64,000 bases of DNA from Huntiella abstrusa (lineage: Eukaryota > Ascomycota > Sordariomycetes > Microascales > Ceratocystidaceae). Every line of letters begins with the position of its first letter. The stretch's first letter is position 1. Below are positions 62,953 through 64,000 of the stretch, piece by piece. Made by a program: the position numbers and the translations under genes. The DNA is taken from positions 186,001 to 250,000 of the forward strand of contig JAJNMT010000215.1 in NCBI GenBank assembly GCA_025685495.1, given 5' to 3'. The notes under the pieces were generated by a model that worked only from the letters and a program-made list of their open reading frames with translations, did not search any database and was not told the origin of the DNA.

Positions 62953-64000
62953 TGGGATGTCATATCAGAGCCAGTCACAGTTCGAGCAGGTGTCGGATTG
63001 GTTGGTAGAGTTTTAGTTCTTACCATCGATAGCGCGGGTGTGAACATGCTGGGGGCAACTACAACACGACAGGGCTTATGAAGAAGCCTGCGGGCTAAGT
63101 TTTGGTATTCAATGACGAACACGTTTAAATGGGCAGGAGGAGCACATGGATAGCGACCGTCGGTGATGGACTGTCATCTAGTTAGTTTTGTCTTCTTCAT
63201 GATCAATCATATTAAGATTTTCGCCAGGACCATTACACCGTACTGCTTTTCGTGCCTTGCAACACATGGGGACATGAATGTGCTATATCGCGACATCAGA
63301 AAAGCGCTCTATGCAAAGGATTGTGGATTATATGATAAGCTGTGGATCAATATTTGACTGATTGTTTGACAGCCATTGTAGTCAAGAAGTACTTAATGTC
63401 TCGGGCATATAGTTTATTCACTCCCCTCCTCTATCGTCTTCTAGATGGATACTTGAACATATGGCGACCGAACGATATCAAATACAGAAATGTTGACCTC
63501 TTCCTATATTCTCGTATTCGCCGTGATCTTCATACCCAAGCACACGGAAGTCGCTATTTCTAGACACAATTTACGGTACGCTTCGTTGTTTTGCGTTTAG
63601 AAATTTGAGTTTGTTTGTGTTGGTCGTTTATTCTGTTCCCGTGAACAACTTGTAAATTAGAGTTCCTCCTAATGGCTGGCCGTTGTTTGCTTGCGTAGGT
63701 ACGGTCACTATATGTTACCTGTGATGCACTTTCTTTTATAGTGGCGTGATACATTGAAGAGATACAACCCATGGAAACCAACTACACACTGACTGTTCTG
63801 GTCCAAGGTCTAGGAGTGGACCCCTTCAATGACACGATACCATGTTGGCGGCTATATTGTGTATCTTAACCGTCATGACGCAAAGGAAGCTGCACATGCA
63901 AGCTCCCAGGCGTGGTAATTCCCACTGGCCTGGTTATAGAGATATGGCATTGACGAGAACACACCCAATGTTTCTGCGGACATATCCGGTAAGGTGAAGA
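62953..64000. other. Right-end spacer
   Basis: No gene supported. AT-rich with small plus frames at 63163-63357 and 63342-63563 that lack domain features, and none extends to the window edge convincingly. Confidence 0.45.

Noticed and set aside
1..64000. tRNA genes
   Set aside because: I scanned by eye both strands for B-box sequence (GTTCRANTC); hits such as 16355 and 60721 lie in coding sequence or lack an A box and acceptor stem. A tRNAscan run would settle it.
1..64000. Transposons, LTRs, integrated virus, CRISPR arrays
   Set aside because: No transposase, reverse transcriptase or integrase motif, no long terminal repeats and no spaced direct repeats of CRISPR type were seen. The only tandem arrays are the intron-like units and simple repeats.

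Overview
The window is a piece of nuclear genome from a filamentous ascomycete (Pezizomycotina). The evidence is short GT-AG introns with GTAAGT/GTATGT donors and CTAAC branch points, a heterotrimeric G-protein beta gene, a Zn2Cys6 factor, a CRH-type GPI-anchored wall transglycosylase, the chitin-synthase chaperone Chs7, and a lone dispersed 5S rRNA gene beginning ACATACGACC. I cannot fix the class from sequence alone; an early-diverging class such as Orbiliomycetes or Pezizomycetes is only a guess. I see no transposon, LTR, CRISPR array or tRNA gene.

Layout. From 0.9 to 7 kb genes are dense: G beta, a Zn2Cys6 factor, a DUF7719-like membrane protein, the GPI de-N-acetylase GPI12/PIG-L, and a four-exon LSM3. 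A Clg1/Pcl-type cyclin (7.9-10.3 kb, minus) follows, preceded by a 178-codon upstream ORF and then about 5 kb of nearly gene-free DNA. Next are a hypothetical protein with a faint PD-(D/E)XK signature (15.4-16.6 kb), CHS7 (18.6-19.7 kb, with an open in-frame acidic extension beyond its stop), an RS/RD-rich protein, ELG1 (22.2-26.1 kb) and UTP8 (26.6-29.3 kb). A 3 kb spacer leads to a disordered DUF8035-like protein, a CRH transglycosylase, a Myb/SANT protein, the 5S rRNA gene and a second Myb-like DNA-binding protein. After another 3.6 kb spacer comes a compact housekeeping block: RAD5, an NDUFAF6-like complex I assembly factor, mitochondrial bS6m, DCN1 and DPB11/rad4. The last 7.5 kb looks like an accessory zone with two tandem arrays of intron-like units, an orphan coding region and a zinc-ribbon-like orphan.

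How the genes relate. Three genes act on replication stress and PCNA: ELG1 unloads PCNA, RAD5 polyubiquitylates it, and DPB11 links replication initiation to the checkpoint. Others serve the cell surface (CHS7, CRH, GPI12), RNA and ribosome synthesis (LSM3, UTP8, 5S), the mitochondrion (NDUFAF6, bS6m), and control or signalling (G beta, cyclin, Myb proteins, Zn2Cys6, DCN1).

The most unusual signals are the two arrays at 57.1-58.6 kb. In one, complete intron-like units abut with no exon between them (CTAG directly followed by GTRAGT). Also notable are the single TAG that separates CHS7 from a 228-codon coding-like tail, and a non-GT intron or frameshift in the NDUFAF6-like gene. Exon coordinates were worked out by hand from splice consensus and family resemblance; no search was run.
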